Source: a bacterium
Lineage (GTDB): Bacteria > Pseudomonadota > Alphaproteobacteria > Micavibrionales > UBA2020
DNA length: 64,000 bases
NCBI GenBank assembly: GCA_029945425.1
Contig: JAQSDV010000004.1
Coordinates: 1,164,991-1,228,990 of the forward strand
Reading direction: 5' to 3'
Shown: positions 63,200 to 64,000 of the stretch, in pieces
How the letters are laid out: every line of letters starts with the position of its first letter
Numbering within the stretch: the first letter of the stretch is position 1
Made by a program: the position numbers and the translations under genes
Notes under the pieces: generated by a model
What the model was told of the DNA's origin: nothing
What the model saw: only the letters and a program-made list of their open reading frames with translations
The model's database searches: none

Positions 63200-64000
63200 G
63201 GTGACGGGGGTTTTACGGCAGGGGCGGCGGGTTTTGGCGGTGCCAGCACTTTCTTGACGTGCTGGGCCATCATCAATTCCTCGTCGGTCTTGATGACGTA
63301 AACCTTCACCGTGCTGTCGGCGGCGTGGATGGCGGGCTTGCTGCCATCATTTGCCGCTGCATCTGTTTTGACGCCCAGATGCGCGAGTTGCGACAAAATC
63401 TTGTCGCGGATAACGCCTGAATTTTCGCCAATACCACCGGTAAAGACGATCGCGTCAACGCCGCCGAGGTCGACGGTCAATGACGCGGCCTGACGCGCGG
63501 CGTAGAGGCAGAACAGGTCGATGGCTTCCTTCGCCTCCGGCTTGTCGCTGGCGAGGAGCGTGCGGACGTCTTCGGTAATGCCCGATACGCCCTTCAGTCC
63601 CGATTGTTTCTGGAAGATATCGGACAGGCTTTTCGCCGTCTCGCCCTGTTCCAGCAGGTAGAGCAAAATGCCGGGGTCGGTCGCGCCCGCGCGCGTGCCC
63701 ATCATTAAACCGTCGACAGGCGTGAAACCCATCGTGGTTGCAACGCTCTTGCCGTCCTTCATCGCCATCATGCTGGCGCCGTTGCCTAAGTGAGCGACAA
63801 TCACGCGACCCTTGGCCGTTTTCGCGTCGGCAACCTCGGGCAGTTTCGAGGCGATATATTCATACGACAGCCCGTGGAAACCGTAACGGATAATACCTTC
63901 ATCCGTCAGCTTGCGCGGGATCGCATACATCTGGTTCAGCTTCGCCTGCGTGCGGTGGAACGCGGTATCGAACGATGCCACCTGCGGCAGGCCCGGATAC
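63196..64000 (-). CDS. ackA: acetate kinase, N-terminal part beyond window edge
   Basis: About 268 C-terminal residues of acetate kinase, which interconverts acetate and acetyl phosphate with ATP. The frame is open to the right edge, so the start lies outside. Visible motifs are FDTAFHRTQAKLNQMYAIP, RYGFHGLSYEYIA, VAHLGNGASMMA (phosphate), MGTRAGATDPG and FTGGIGENSGVIRDKIL (adenosine). The tail after VKKVLAPP is Pro/Ala-rich. A phosphotransacetylase gene would be expected nearby but is not in view. Its stop shares TTAA with the convergent repeat-protein gene. Confidence 0.95.
   Translation of the reverse strand, partial: YPGLPQVASFDTAFHRTQAKLNQMYAIPRKLTDEGIIRYGFHGLSYEYIASKLPEVADAKTAKGRVIVAHLGNGASMMAMKDGKSVATTMGFTPVDGLMMGTRAGATDPGILLYLLEQGETAKSLSDIFQKQSGLKGVSGITEDVRTLLASDKPEAKEAIDLFCLYAARQAASLTVDLGGVDAIVFTGGIGENSGVIRDKILSQLAHLGVKTDAAANDGSKPAIHAADSTVKVYVIKTDEELMMAQHVKKVLAPPKPAAPAVKPPSP

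Overview
The window reads as a compact chromosomal stretch of a Gram-negative, free-living bacterium, most likely an alphaproteobacterium. The pointers are an RND pump with an outer-membrane lipoprotein partner, a FadL porin, a small DUF6356-type protein of a kind common in Alphaproteobacteria, and an xdhABC operon carrying a NifS-like gene as described for Rhodobacter. GC looks moderately high by eye but was not computed. Genes are tightly packed, with ATGA or GTGA start/stop overlaps inside operons and several convergent pairs that share stop bases. I saw no rRNA, tRNA, insertion sequence, phage gene or CRISPR array.

Layout. 1-4145: 3' part of an RND efflux operon (pump, outer-membrane factor, DinB-like protein). 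4087-10556: sulfur amino acid region, with FAD protein, DUF6356 protein, Rrf2 regulator and serine acetyltransferase on the minus strand, facing cystathionine beta-synthase, cystathionine gamma-lyase and glucokinase. 10553-16454: alpha-glucan/trehalose genes (GH13 alpha-glucosidase, GH37 trehalase, a PLP dehydratase) divergent from a second GH13-fold protein. 16451-23263: purine catabolism (adenine deaminase; xanthine dehydrogenase XdhA-XdhB, XdhC and a cysteine desulfurase). 23366-33577: a dense collinear block of SPFH-SHOCT protein, two zinc-ribbon DUF4178 proteins, a tiny secreted peptide, DUF350 protein, membrane-fused aminopropyltransferase, Tat-exported flavoprotein, polytopic membrane protein, SpeD and a copper P-type ATPase. 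33926-43933: M3 peptidase, a small minus-strand gene, alpha/beta hydrolase, FadL, a Nudix-like membrane protein, HAD hydrolase and a fused M16 peptidase. 43950-52660: signalling genes (single REC proteins, two histidine kinases, an OmpR-type regulator) interleaved with a divergent PurA-family enzyme, a VWA protein and two SGNH hydrolases. 52868-57642: a small biosynthetic-looking locus (SAM methyltransferase, stand-alone amino-acid adenylation enzyme, sulfotransferase-like protein, alpha-oxoamine synthase). 57878-63199: one 1773-residue RTX-like repeat protein. 63196-64000: C-terminal part of acetate kinase.

Working together. Cystathionine synthase and lyase give reverse transsulfuration from homocysteine to cysteine, alongside CysE and a Cys-containing Rrf2 regulator. 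Trehalase and alpha-glucosidase release glucose that the nearby glucokinase could phosphorylate. Adenine deaminase feeds hypoxanthine to xanthine dehydrogenase. The most unusual system is 23366-33577, where membrane-stress type domains (SPFH, SHOCT, DUF4178, DUF350) sit in one transcriptional direction with polyamine synthesis (SpeE-like, SpeD) and copper export. Second is the adenylation/oxoamine-synthase locus, preceded by a cluster of inverted repeats.
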